Below, in pieces: positions 8,235 through 15,810 of a stretch of DNA of 64,000 nt. Both the position numbers and the translations under genes were made by a program. The notes below the pieces were generated by a model. That model did no database searches and was not told where the DNA came from. It saw nothing but the letters and a program-made list of their open reading frames with translations. Where the stretch lies: positions 806,001-870,000 of the forward strand of contig NZ_CP095078.1 in the NCBI RefSeq assembly GCF_022919075.1. The letters run 5' to 3'. The DNA is from Nocardioides sp. W7 (GTDB taxonomy: Bacteria > Actinomycetota > Actinomycetes > Propionibacteriales > Nocardioidaceae). Positions within the stretch are counted from its first letter, which is position 1. Each line of letters opens with the position of its first letter.

Positions 8235-8314
8235 TCACCGCCCAGGTGGAGAAACTGGCTGCTCTGTCGTGAAACATCTCGACAGAGGCGCGCAAATCTC
8301 CACCTAGGCGGTGA
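8235..8314. repeat. Two-tier intergenic palindrome (element 1)
   Basis: Outer arms TCACCGCCCAGGTGGAGA (8235-8252) and TCTCCACCTAGGCGGTGA (8297-8314) pair over 18 bp with one mismatch. An inner pair CTCTGTCG (8262-8269) and CGACAGAG (8280-8287) is perfect. Both share the centre 8274.5, with 9-nt unpaired spacers and a 10-nt loop. It lies between the stop of the M3 peptidase gene (8327) and the PadR promoter, so it could terminate peptidase transcription; no U-tract is present. Confidence 0.75.
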
Positions 8315-8326
8315 ATCTCCTCGCCG

Positions 8327-10258
8327 TTACCGCGCCAACCAACCCGCGAACGACTCGAACGAGTACGGCCGGCCGAGGAAGTCGGCGACCAGGTCGGCGG
8401 CGTCCTTGGCGCCGCCGGGCGCGAGGACGCGGTCGCGGTAGCGGTGCGCGACCTCGGGGTCGAACAGGTTGGCGGGGTCGAAGGCGCTGAACAGGTCCTT
8501 GGCGATGACCAGCGACCACATGTAGGTGTAGTACGCCGAGGAGTAGCCGCCGAGGTGGCCGAAGCTGGCGAACATGTGGGTGCCCTCGACGTACGGGAAC
8601 GGCGAGTGGCGGGCCTGGAGCTCGCGCATGGCGGCGGTCAGGTCGGCGGGGCGATCGGTGTGGAACCAGTACGACATCGCGGCGTAGAACATCTGCACCC
8701 GGGCGTAGATGCCCTTGCCGTAGTCGTCGGCGGCGCGCATCCGGGCCACGAGATCGGCGGGGATCGGCGCGCCGTCGGCGTCGGTCGCGAAGGTGGCCAG
8801 GATGTCGGCGTCCCAGGCCCACTCCTCCAGCATCTGGCTCGGCGCCTCGACGAAGTCCCACTCGGTGGCGACCCCGGCGAAGCGGGCCCACTCGCCGCGG
8901 CCGCCGAGCACGTGGTGGACCAGGTGGCCGAACTCGTGGAAGAGCGTGACGACGTGGTCGTGCTCCATCAGCCCGCGGGAGAAGTTGCAGACCAGCACAC
9001 CTTCGGGCAGCTGGCGCCCGGCGACGCCGTCGGTGAGGGTGAACTGGGCGGCGTGCTTGTACTTGCCCTCGCGGGGGTGCAGGTCGAGGTAGATCCGGGC
9101 GAACGGCTCGTCCGCGTCACCTTCAGGGCCCGACTCGACGACGTCGTACGCCGTCACGTCCTCGTGCCAGACCGGTGCGTCGGGCACCGGCAGGTACGAC
9201 AGGCCGAAGAGCCGGCCGGTGACGTCGAGCAGGCCCTGGCGGACTCCTGCGAAGTCGAAGTAGCGGCGCACCTGCTGGGCGTCGACGTCGTACTGCTCGC
9301 GCCGCACGACCTCCTGGTAGTACGACGCGTCGCTGCCGGGGATCTCGGACGCGTCGGGGCGGTCCTGGCGGTAGCGCGCCATCAGCACCGCGAGGTCGCG
9401 CTCCATCGGCTCGGCCGCCGCGGCGGAGATCTTGTCGATGAACTCCGGGATGGCCGGGCCGGAGTCGATCATCTTCACGTCGGCGTCGTACGACGCCCAG
9501 TCGGCGTAGCCGACCAGGGTGGCCAGCTCGTGGCGGAGCGCGAACAGCTCGTGCAGCAGCGGCTCGTTCTGCGGGTAGCCGCGGGTCAGGAGGGCCACCG
9601 ACATGTCGTGGCGCAGGGCGGCGTCGTGGGCGAACATCCGCACCGGCACGGAGTCGGGATAGTCGGTCGTGGCCGCGACGTTGCCGTCCGCGTCCGCGGG
9701 GTGCGCCTCCAGCCAGTCCTCCGGGAGCCCGGCGAACCGCTCGGCCGGCGCGGTGACGGTGCGGACGTCGTCACGGGTGTTGCGGCCGAACTCCTGGTCG
9801 AGTGCGGTCAGCCGGTCGTTGATCTCGGCGAGCCGGGCCCGGGTGGCGTCGTCGCGGTCGACGCCCGCGCGGCGGAAGTCGGCGAGCACCTTGTCGAGCA
9901 GCCGCGCGGCCCGGGCATCGAGGCCGGCGGGATCGAGGGCGGCGAAGACGTCGTACAGGGCGCGGTCCTGGCGCAGCGACGTGGCCAGCCGGTCGACGTC
10001 GACCTCGGCCTGCTCGCAGCGGGTGCGGACGTCCTCGCGCGGGTGCACGTTGGACAGCAGCGAGCCGACGGCGGCGACGTTGCCGAGCTGCAGCGCGATC
10101 TCGTCCCAGGCCCGCAGGACGCCGAGGGTCTCCGCGGGTGGCTCGGCACGGAGCTCGTCGACCAGCCGGCGGGCGGTGGCGAGCCCCTGGTCGGCGTACG
10201 TCTCGACCCAGGAGAGGGCGTCGTCGGAGCTGGGCAGCGAGAGCGGGGAGAGCGTCAC
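8327..10258 (-). CDS. M3 family metallopeptidase (oligopeptidase/dipeptidyl carboxypeptidase type)
   Basis: A 643-residue zinc peptidase of normal M3 length. The zinc site HEFGH (HExxH) is at residues 441-445 within VVTLFHEFGHLVHHVLG, and the third ligand region lies in VATEWDFVEAPSQMLEEW. The N-terminal long helical domain (VDRLATSLRQDRALYDVFAAL, ARLLDKVLADFRRAGVDRDD) matches thimet/oligopeptidase A-like enzymes, which cleave short peptides in the cytoplasm. There is no signal peptide. GTG start. The convergent-side palindrome at 8235-8314 may act as its terminator. Upstream, 33 bp away on the same strand, is the ECF42 sigma gene, but there is no overlap to show coupling. Confidence 0.92.
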   Translation of the reverse strand: MTLSPLSLPSSDDALSWVETYADQGLATARRLVDELRAEPPAETLGVLRAWDEIALQLGNVAAVGSLLSNVHPREDVRTRCEQAEVDVDRLATSLRQDRALYDVFAALDPAGLDARAARLLDKVLADFRRAGVDRDDATRARLAEINDRLTALDQEFGRNTRDDVRTVTAPAERFAGLPEDWLEAHPADADGNVAATTDYPDSVPVRMFAHDAALRHDMSVALLTRGYPQNEPLLHELFALRHELATLVGYADWASYDADVKMIDSGPAIPEFIDKISAAAAEPMERDLAVLMARYRQDRPDASEIPGSDASYYQEVVRREQYDVDAQQVRRYFDFAGVRQGLLDVTGRLFGLSYLPVPDAPVWHEDVTAYDVVESGPEGDADEPFARIYLDLHPREGKYKHAAQFTLTDGVAGRQLPEGVLVCNFSRGLMEHDHVVTLFHEFGHLVHHVLGGRGEWARFAGVATEWDFVEAPSQMLEEWAWDADILATFATDADGAPIPADLVARMRAADDYGKGIYARVQMFYAAMSYWFHTDRPADLTAAMRELQARHSPFPYVEGTHMFASFGHLGGYSSAYYTYMWSLVIAKDLFSAFDPANLFDPEVAHRYRDRVLAPGGAKDAADLVADFLGRPYSFESFAGWLAR

Positions 10259-10291
10259 GCGGGCAAGCGTAGGGGGCGGCGCCGACCTCGT

Positions 10292-11491
10292 TCAGGAGCC
10301 GAGCTGGTCGCGTCGGCGGGTGAGGTAGGCCCGCTCGGCGGCGTTGGCGGTGGCGGCGATGGCGGCGCCGTACGCCTCCCGGGCCTCGGCGCTGCGGCCG
10401 AGGCGGCGCAGCAGGTCGGCGCGGGTCGCGTGCCACGGGTGGTACGACGTGAGCGGCAGCCGGTCCACCTCGGCGAGCGCGACCTCGGGACCGTCGAGCT
10501 CGGCGACCGCGATCGCGCGGTTGAGGGCGACCAACGGGCTCGGGGCGATCGCCTGGAGGTGGGAGTAGAGGGTGGCGATCTGGCCCCAGTCGGTGGCGGC
10601 CGCGGTCGGGGCGTCGGTGTGGACGGCGTTGATCGCGGCGAGCAGCTGGTACTGCCCCGGCCGGTTGCGGGCCAGGCACTCGCGGACCAGGGCGTGCCCC
10701 TCCCCGATCAGCTCGCGGTCCCAGGCACCGCGGTCCTGCTCGTGCAGCGGCACCAGCTCACCGCCCGAGACCCGGGTCGGGCGGCGGGCGTCGGTGAGCA
10801 GCATCAGCGCGAGCAGGCCGGCGATCTCCGGCTCGTCGGGCAGCAGGGTCCGCAGCATCCGGCCGAGTCGGATCGCCTCGTCGGTGAGCTCGTCGCGCAG
10901 CGGCTCGGCCGCCGACGACGACAGGTAGCCCTCGTTGAAGACCAGGTAGACCACCGCGAGCACGGCGCCGAGCCGGTCCGACAGGTCGGTCGCGGACGGC
11001 ACCCGAAAGGGGATGTTCGCGCCCTTGATCTTGGCCTTGGCGCGGGTGATCCGCTGAGCCATCGTCGTCTCGGGCACCAGGAACGCCGCCGCGATCTCGG
11101 CCACGGTGAGGCCGCCGAGCAGCCGGAGCGTGAGCGCCACCCGGGCCTCCGGGGCGAGCGCGGGGTGGCAGCAGGTGAAGATCAGTCGGAGCCGGTCGTC
11201 CGCGACGATGCCGGTCGGCTCGTGCGGGGTGTCGTCGTTGATCATCAGGGCCGCCTGGTGCTTGGCGTCGCGCTTGCGCTCGCGGCGGATCCGGTCGAGG
11301 GCCTTGTTGCCGGCCGTGGTGGTGAGCCACCCGCCCGGGTTGGGAGGTACGCCGTGGGCGGGCCACCTCTCGAGCGCGACCAGGAGCGCCTCGGCCGCGG
11401 CGTCCTCGGCGACGTCGAGGTCGCCGAAGCGCCGGGCCAGCGAGGCGACCACCCGGCCGTACTCCTCCCGGAAGATCTGCTCGATGGTCAC
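10292..11491 (-). CDS. ECF sigma factor, ECF42 (DUF6596) type
   Basis: A 399-residue sigma factor. Region 2 (VTIEQIFREEYGRVVASLARRFGDLDVAEDAAAEALLVALERWP, then NPGGWLTTTAGNKALDRIRRERKR) is followed by region 4 (PEARVALTLRLLGGLTVAEIAAAFLVPETTMAQRITRAKAKI). It then has the roughly 200-residue TPR-like C-terminal extension that defines ECF42, with LVFNEGYLSSS, LLALMLLTDARRPTR and AINAVHTDAP. GTG at 11491 overlaps the stop of the preceding YCII gene (GTGA). ECF42 members lack an anti-sigma factor and are thought to be controlled through their C-terminal domain and the DGPF/YCII partner. A second, paralogous module is at 32018-33626, and both share one promoter motif. Confidence 0.93.
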   Translation of the reverse strand: MTIEQIFREEYGRVVASLARRFGDLDVAEDAAAEALLVALERWPAHGVPPNPGGWLTTTAGNKALDRIRRERKRDAKHQAALMINDDTPHEPTGIVADDRLRLIFTCCHPALAPEARVALTLRLLGGLTVAEIAAAFLVPETTMAQRITRAKAKIKGANIPFRVPSATDLSDRLGAVLAVVYLVFNEGYLSSSAAEPLRDELTDEAIRLGRMLRTLLPDEPEIAGLLALMLLTDARRPTRVSGGELVPLHEQDRGAWDRELIGEGHALVRECLARNRPGQYQLLAAINAVHTDAPTAAATDWGQIATLYSHLQAIAPSPLVALNRAIAVAELDGPEVALAEVDRLPLTSYHPWHATRADLLRRLGRSAEAREAYGAAIAATANAAERAYLTRRRDQLGS

Positions 11492-11847
11492 TCCGACTGG
11501 AAGGGTCGGACCTCGACCTTGCCCTCGCAGGCTCGCGAGCCCTCGGCGGCCCACGCGAGCGCGGCGTCCAGGTCGGCGGCCTCGATGATCCAGAAGCCGC
11601 CGAGGTACTCCTTGGACTCCGAGAACGGGCCGTCGGTGACGATCGGCCTCTCGCCGGTGGCGTCGACGCAGGTGGACTGCTCGATCGGCATCAGGCCGCC
11701 GGCGAAGAGCCAGGCCCCCTCGGCCTGCAGCCTGGTGTTGAACGCACCCACCTGGGTGAACATGCGCTGCATATCGGCCTCGGTCAGCTCGGCCATCGCG
11801 GCGGCGCCGGCCTCGTCGTGGTGGACGGACAGGAAGTACTGAGTCAT
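11488..11847 (-). CDS. YCII-related (DGPF) protein, ECF42 partner
   Basis: A 119-residue ferredoxin-like alpha/beta protein: MTQYFLSVHHDEAG at the start and the hallmark IVTDGPFSESKEYLGGFWIIEAADLDAALAWA. YCII/DGPF proteins accompany ECF42 sigma factors across actinobacteria and proteobacteria; their enzymatic or sensory role is unresolved. The ATG at 11847 (rather than an open extension to 11994) is chosen because the conserved N terminus begins there and the ECF42-like promoter ends 51 nt upstream. Translationally coupled to the sigma gene by a 4-nt overlap. Confidence 0.92.
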   Translation of the reverse strand: MTQYFLSVHHDEAGAAAMAELTEADMQRMFTQVGAFNTRLQAEGAWLFAGGLMPIEQSTCVDATGERPIVTDGPFSESKEYLGGFWIIEAADLDAALAWAAEGSRACEGKVEVRPFQSE

Positions 11848-11897
11848 CGCTGGCTCCTCGTCTCGGGCGGCCCGTGCTGGCTGCCTCTCACTTCGTC

Positions 11898-11926
11898 TAC
11901 GAACTGCGGGCGCCGGGTACGACACC
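11898..11926 (-). promoter_or_regulatory. ECF42-type promoter of the first YCII-sigma operon
   Basis: On the reverse strand GGTGTCGTACCCGGCGCC (11926-11909) carries a -35-like TGTCGT, followed after 17 nt by CGTA (11901-11898). The same 18-mer with one change is found at 31939-31956 in front of the paralogous module, at the same distance (51 nt) from the start codon. ECF42 factors are known to use TGTCGA-like -35 and CG-rich -10 elements, so autoregulation is likely. Confidence 0.7.
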
Positions 11927-11962
11927 GATGAGCCATCTTTTTCGATCTTCTTCGGGGATGCC

Positions 11963-12364
11963 ATGCCGACGCCCAGCTTTCGCCTGCACAGCACCGTCCT
12001 CGGTACGCCGGACCCGCCCGGACTCGCCCGCTTCTGGGTCGAGCTCCTCGGCTACCGCTACCGCGACGGCGAGCCCGAGCCGGACGCCGCGTGGATCGTC
12101 ATCAAACCGCCCGGCACCGACGACGTCGCCCCCGGGCTCTCCTTCCAGCTGGAGAGGGACCACACGCCGCCGACGTGGCCCTCCGGTCCGGGCGACCAGC
12201 AGCTGCAGCTGCACCTCGACATCGGCGTCGACGACCTGCCCGCGGCGGTCGCCCGCGCGGAGGCGCTCGGCGCGCGGCAGGCGGCGTACCAGCCCCAGGA
12301 GCTCGTGCGCGTCATGCTGGACCCCGCCGGCCACCCCTTCTGCCTGTTCGCCCCCGGCGGCTGA
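11963..12364 (+). CDS. VOC family (glyoxalase-like) protein
   Basis: A 133-residue protein with the vicinal-oxygen-chelate fold: FRLHSTVLGTPDPPGLARFWVELLGYRY in the first beta-alpha-beta-beta-beta module and LQLHLDIGVDDLPAAVARAEALGA in the second, ending in VMLDPAGHPFCLFAPGG, the usual Glyoxalase_6-type terminus. These proteins bind a metal or a hydrophobic ligand; the substrate is unknown. The stop is 1 nt before the ATG of the next gene, so the two are probably co-transcribed. It diverges from the YCII-sigma operon and may share its control region. Confidence 0.85.
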   Translation: MPTPSFRLHSTVLGTPDPPGLARFWVELLGYRYRDGEPEPDAAWIVIKPPGTDDVAPGLSFQLERDHTPPTWPSGPGDQQLQLHLDIGVDDLPAAVARAEALGARQAAYQPQELVRVMLDPAGHPFCLFAPGG

Positions 12365-12365
12365 G

Positions 12366-12971
12366 ATGGCCTCCGCGACGGACTGGGGATCGCTCTACCG
12401 CGGCAACGCGACGGCGGTCGCCGCCCTCGTCGGCGAGCTGACGCCCGCCCAGCTCGCCACCCCGGTACCGGCCAGCCCCGGGTGGACGGCCCACGAGGTG
12501 GTCGCCCACCTCGCCGGCGGCGCCGCCGACTCCGTGACCGGCCGGATGGCCGGGGCACCCGCCCCGGAGTGGACCGCCCGGCACGTCGGCGAGCGCCGGC
12601 ACCTGCCCGTCGCCGGCCTCGTCGAGGAGCTGCTGTCGCACCAGGGCGCCGTGATCGTCTCGGTGGTCGACAACCCGCGACCGGCGATCGTGTGGGACAT
12701 CGCCGTCCACCACGCCGACCTGCACGAGGCGTTCGGGCTGGGCGAGCCGGCCGAGCGGCTGTGGCGGCCGGTCCTCGAGGCCGTCGCGCCGATGATGCTG
12801 GGGCCGGTCGGCGGCACGGTCGACGGGGTGGCGCCGTACGAGCTCTTCCGCGGGCTGTTCTCCCGGCGCTCGCGCACCCAGATGCTCGCGTGGGGACTGC
12901 CGCTCAGCTCCGAGCAGCTCGACGGGATCTGCGTGTTCGGCCCTCGCGACGACGACCAGCCCGTCCCCTGA
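12366..12971 (+). CDS. Maleylpyruvate isomerase/DinB-like metal-dependent protein
   Basis: A 201-residue four-helix protein. The N-terminal part (LVGELTPAQLATPVPASPGWTAHEVVAHLAG) has the xxxPGWxxxxxxxHL pattern of the mycothiol-dependent maleylpyruvate isomerase (MDMPI_N/DinB) superfamily, and VWDIAVHHADLHEAFG supplies the second pair of histidines. The expected divalent-metal site is thus H68-region plus HH in the third helix. Families like this act in mycothiol-dependent isomerisation or S-transfer in actinobacteria; the substrate here is not known. Forms a tight pair with the VOC gene upstream (1-nt gap). Confidence 0.75.
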   Translation: MASATDWGSLYRGNATAVAALVGELTPAQLATPVPASPGWTAHEVVAHLAGGAADSVTGRMAGAPAPEWTARHVGERRHLPVAGLVEELLSHQGAVIVSVVDNPRPAIVWDIAVHHADLHEAFGLGEPAERLWRPVLEAVAPMMLGPVGGTVDGVAPYELFRGLFSRRSRTQMLAWGLPLSSEQLDGICVFGPRDDDQPVP

Positions 12972-13017
12972 ACTCGTGGCTTCGCGCCCTGTCGGAGCGG
13001 GCACCTACCCTGATCAG

Positions 13018-14082
13018 GTGCTCCCTCCTCGCTCCTCGCGACTGCTCGCCGCGCTCGTGTCCGTCGGTGCCCTGCTGACCGCCCCGCTCGCGGCGCCGAC
13101 GCCCGCCGCGGCGTCGGCCTCGGCCTCGGCCTCGGCCTCCGTCGGATCCGTCGACTCGCCGTCGGCGCCGGTGACTGCGGCGAGGAAGGCGCGGGACCCG
13201 CGCAAGCGACTCGGGTTGTACGTCGACCCGCGGATGCCCGCCGCCCAGCAGGGTGCGGCGTACCGGCGGATCTCGCGGCAGCCCCAGGCCCTGTGGTTCA
13301 CCGACTACTACCCGACCTCGTCGGTCCGGGCCGCGGCCCGCGACTACCTCGGCCGGGCGAAGGCCGCCCGCAAGACGCCGACGATGGTCGTCTACGCCAT
13401 CCCCGGCCGCGACTGCGGCCAGCACTCCTCGGGAGGACTCGCCGGCCCCGCGGCGTACCAGAAGTGGGTGCGGCAGCTGGCGAAGGGGATCCGGGCGAGC
13501 CGGGCCAAACCGCTGCTGGTGCTCGAGCCCGACGCGATCGGGTTCTACGCCGACAACTCCGCGTGCGTGGGCACCCGCTCGTGGCCGGCGCTGCTGAAGT
13601 ACGCCTCGCGCACGCTCACCAGGGCCGGCGCCTGGGTCTACCTCGACGCCGCGCACTCCGACTGGACCAACGCCAACGGTGGGGTGCCCGGCCGCGCGGC
13701 GCTGCTGAAGAAGTCCGGCATCCGCTACGCCCGCGGCTTCAGCACGAACGTCTCGAACTTCCGCTCCACCGCCACCGAGCAGGCCTACGCCGGCACCCTG
13801 CTGCGCGAGCTGCGCAAGGTGGGCGTGAAGGGCAGGAAGTACGTCGTCGACGTCTCGCGCAACGGCGCCGCCAACCCGGTCTCCGGCGACGTCATCAACC
13901 CCACCTGGGCGCGGCTCGGACCGGCGCCCCGGCTGCGCTTCAAGGGCGCCTTCGACGGCACCCTGTGGATCAAGCACCCCGGTGAGTCCGACGGGCCGGT
14001 CAACTCGTCTGCGCCCTCGGGCCAATGGTGCGACCAGCTCGCCGACCGGCTGTTGGGCCGGCCCGAATCCCCGGGCTGCTGA
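13018..14082 (+). CDS. Secreted glycoside hydrolase family 6 protein
   Basis: A 354-residue exported enzyme. The signal peptide is VLPPRSSRLLAALVSVGALLTAPLAAPTPAAASA, followed by an Ala/Ser-rich linker (ASASASAS). The catalytic domain has GH6 landmarks: RLGLYVDP, MVVYAIPGRDCGQHSSGG (Asp of the RDC motif), KPLLVLEPDAIG (the EPD acid), YLDAAHSDW, FSTNVSNF, DVSRNGA and WIKHPGESDG. GH6 enzymes are inverting beta-1,4-glucanases/cellobiohydrolases. No carbohydrate-binding module is present. The GTG at 13018 is preceded by TACCCT at 13006-13011, 6 nt away, so the mRNA is probably leaderless; an earlier in-frame ATG at 12976 lies upstream of this promoter. Confidence 0.9.
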   Translation: MLPPRSSRLLAALVSVGALLTAPLAAPTPAAASASASASASVGSVDSPSAPVTAARKARDPRKRLGLYVDPRMPAAQQGAAYRRISRQPQALWFTDYYPTSSVRAAARDYLGRAKAARKTPTMVVYAIPGRDCGQHSSGGLAGPAAYQKWVRQLAKGIRASRAKPLLVLEPDAIGFYADNSACVGTRSWPALLKYASRTLTRAGAWVYLDAAHSDWTNANGGVPGRAALLKKSGIRYARGFSTNVSNFRSTATEQAYAGTLLRELRKVGVKGRKYVVDVSRNGAANPVSGDVINPTWARLGPAPRLRFKGAFDGTLWIKHPGESDGPVNSSAPSGQWCDQLADRLLGRPESPGC

Positions 14083-14112
14083 GAGCCGGGGCACGTCCGG
14101 CTTCCCCAGAGG

Positions 14113-14343
14113 TCAGCGCGCGGCTCCGCGGTCCTCGGCCAGCGTGTGCGCGACGAGCGCGTTGGCGTGACCGTGACCCATCGCGTGCTCGGTCTTCAGC
14201 CAGGTCACCAGCTCGGAGTGCCTGGCCTCGGCGTACCCGTCCTTCGCGCGCAGCAGCGCCTTCCACTCGGTGATCGGGCGGCCGTACTTCTTCTCCATCG
14301 AGGGGAAGTACGACGCCGGGCCCTGCACCTTCTCGTCAGTCAT
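14113..14343 (-). CDS. DUF4287 domain-containing small protein
   Basis: A 76-residue cytoplasmic protein: MTDEKVQGPASYFPSMEKKYGRPITEW, then HSELVTWLKTEHAMGHGHANALVAHTL. The SYFPSIEKKYGRPI and HxxLVxWLKxEHGxGHGHANALV motifs are diagnostic of DUF4287, a family of unknown function common in soil actinobacteria, sometimes fused to DUF5655. A GGAAGGAT ribosome-binding site precedes the ATG. It diverges from the MFS gene at 14527; an inverted repeat (14411-14454) lies between them. Confidence 0.9.
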   Translation of the reverse strand: MTDEKVQGPASYFPSMEKKYGRPITEWKALLRAKDGYAEARHSELVTWLKTEHAMGHGHANALVAHTLAEDRGAAR

Positions 14344-14410
14344 CGCGACATCCTTCCAGTCTCTCCGCCAGCCGGAAGTCACCCGGTCGCCCGCGGACTT
14401 CGGCCCGCGG

Positions 14411-14454
14411 ACGTCATGCGGATCGAGCCTCCGGACCCCCAGATCGCATGACGT
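14411..14454. repeat. Inverted repeat between divergent genes
   Basis: ACGTCATGCG (14411-14420) pairs perfectly with CGCATGACGT (14445-14454), and the pairing continues over ATC/GAT after a one-base bulge. It stands between the DUF4287 and MFS promoters, so it may be an operator or one of the palindromic intergenic elements seen elsewhere in the window. Confidence 0.5.
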
Positions 14455-14526
14455 TCGTCGCCACGCTGCTCCTGCAGACCGGGCCCGCGCCAGGGACTCA
14501 TCGACGCGCGCGTACCGTTCTGCGTC

Positions 14527-15801
14527 GTGTCGCGACTCCGGGCTCTGGTCGCCGACACCCGACCCCTCCGCAACGACCACTTCCGCCGGCTCTGGGTCGC
14601 CAACATCATCACCGTCATCGGCGCGCAGCTGACGGTCGTCGCCGTCCCGGCGCAGATCTACGCCGACACCGGATCGTCGGCGTACGTCGGCCTCACCGGC
14701 CTGTTCGGCCTGGTCCCGCTGATCGTGTTCGGGCTGTACGGCGGCGCCCTGGCGGACCACTTCGACCGCCGCTCGATCATGGTGGTCACCACGATCGGGC
14801 TGATCGTGACGAGCGGGCTGTTCTTCGCGCAGGCGGCGGCCGGGTCGACGAACGTGTGGCTGCTGCTGACGCTGTTCGCCGTGCAGCAGGCGTTCTTCGC
14901 CGTCAACCAGCCGACGCGCAGCGCGCTGCTGCCGCGACTGGTCAGCGCCGAGCTGCTGCCGGCCGCGAACTCGCTCAACATGACGGTCTTCCAGGCGGGC
15001 GCGATCGCCGGGCCGTTGGTCGCGGGGGTGCTCATCCCGTTCGTGGGGTTCTCCTGGCTCTACCTGATCGACACGCTGACGCTGTTCGCGACGCTGTCGG
15101 CGGTGGTGCGGCTGCCGCGGTTCGGCGCGATCGCGACCGGTGCGGCCCCGGGCATCCGGGCGGTCGTCGAGGGCTTCGCCTACCTGCGTCACCAGCCGGT
15201 GCTGCTGATGTCGTTCGTCGTCGACATCATCGCGATGCTCTTCGGCATGCCGAGGGCGCTCTTCCCGGAGATCGCCCACGTCGACTTCGGCGGCTCGGAC
15301 GAGGGCGGCCTGGTCTTCGCGCTGCTCTTCGCGGCGATCCCCGCCGGCGCGGTCCTCGGCGGGATCTTCAGCGGATGGGTCTCCCGCGTGGAGCGGCAGG
15401 GCCTCGCCGTGATCGTCTGCATCCTGGTCTGGGGCGCCGCGATGACCGGCTTCGGCCTCGCGGTGGGGCTGGCCGACCGGTGGCCGGAGGCGATGCTCCT
15501 CCTGGCGCTCGCGCTGCTGGTCGTCGGCGGCGCGGCCGACATGGCCTCGGCCGCGTTCCGGACCTCGATGCTGCTGTCGGCGGCGACCGACGAGATGCGC
15601 GGTCGGCTGCAGGGCGTCTTCATCGTGGTGGTGGCCGGCGGGCCGCGACTCGCCGACGTGCTGCACGGCGCGGCCGCGGCCGCGGTCGGTACGGCGGCGG
15701 CTGCCGCGGGTGGCGGCGTACTCGTCGTGATCGGCACCGTGGTGGCGGCGCTCGTCGTGCCGTCGTTCGTCCGTTATCGGATCACCCGCACCCACACCTA
15801 G
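14527..15801 (+). CDS. MFS transporter (enterobactin exporter-like)
   Basis: A 424-residue membrane protein with about 12 helices. FRRLWVANIITVIGAQLTVVAVPAQIY begins the first helices; YGGALADHFDRRSIMV is the MFS A-like loop motif, and QQAFFAVNQPTRSALLPRLV with AANSLNMTVFQAGAIAGPLVAGVLI is typical of the EntS/MFS_3 group of drug or siderophore exporters. GTG start; TACCGT at 14513-14518 is 8 nt upstream, consistent with a leaderless or very short leader. The stop codon TAG is also part of the TAGACT -10-like box of the next gene. Confidence 0.9.
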   Translation: MSRLRALVADTRPLRNDHFRRLWVANIITVIGAQLTVVAVPAQIYADTGSSAYVGLTGLFGLVPLIVFGLYGGALADHFDRRSIMVVTTIGLIVTSGLFFAQAAAGSTNVWLLLTLFAVQQAFFAVNQPTRSALLPRLVSAELLPAANSLNMTVFQAGAIAGPLVAGVLIPFVGFSWLYLIDTLTLFATLSAVVRLPRFGAIATGAAPGIRAVVEGFAYLRHQPVLLMSFVVDIIAMLFGMPRALFPEIAHVDFGGSDEGGLVFALLFAAIPAGAVLGGIFSGWVSRVERQGLAVIVCILVWGAAMTGFGLAVGLADRWPEAMLLLALALLVVGGAADMASAAFRTSMLLSAATDEMRGRLQGVFIVVVAGGPRLADVLHGAAAAAVGTAAAAAGGGVLVVIGTVVAALVVPSFVRYRITRTHT

Positions 15802-15810
15802 ACTCCACCG

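Noticed and set aside
8444..11842. 1132-codon open frame on the + strand
   Set aside because: It is antisense to the M3 peptidase, ECF42 sigma and YCII genes; its translation is low-complexity Gly/Arg/Val sequence typical of a high-GC shadow frame.
12976..13017. Earlier ATG start of the GH6 gene
   Set aside because: It would place the TACCCT -10 box within the coding region and put 14 extra residues before a normal signal peptide.
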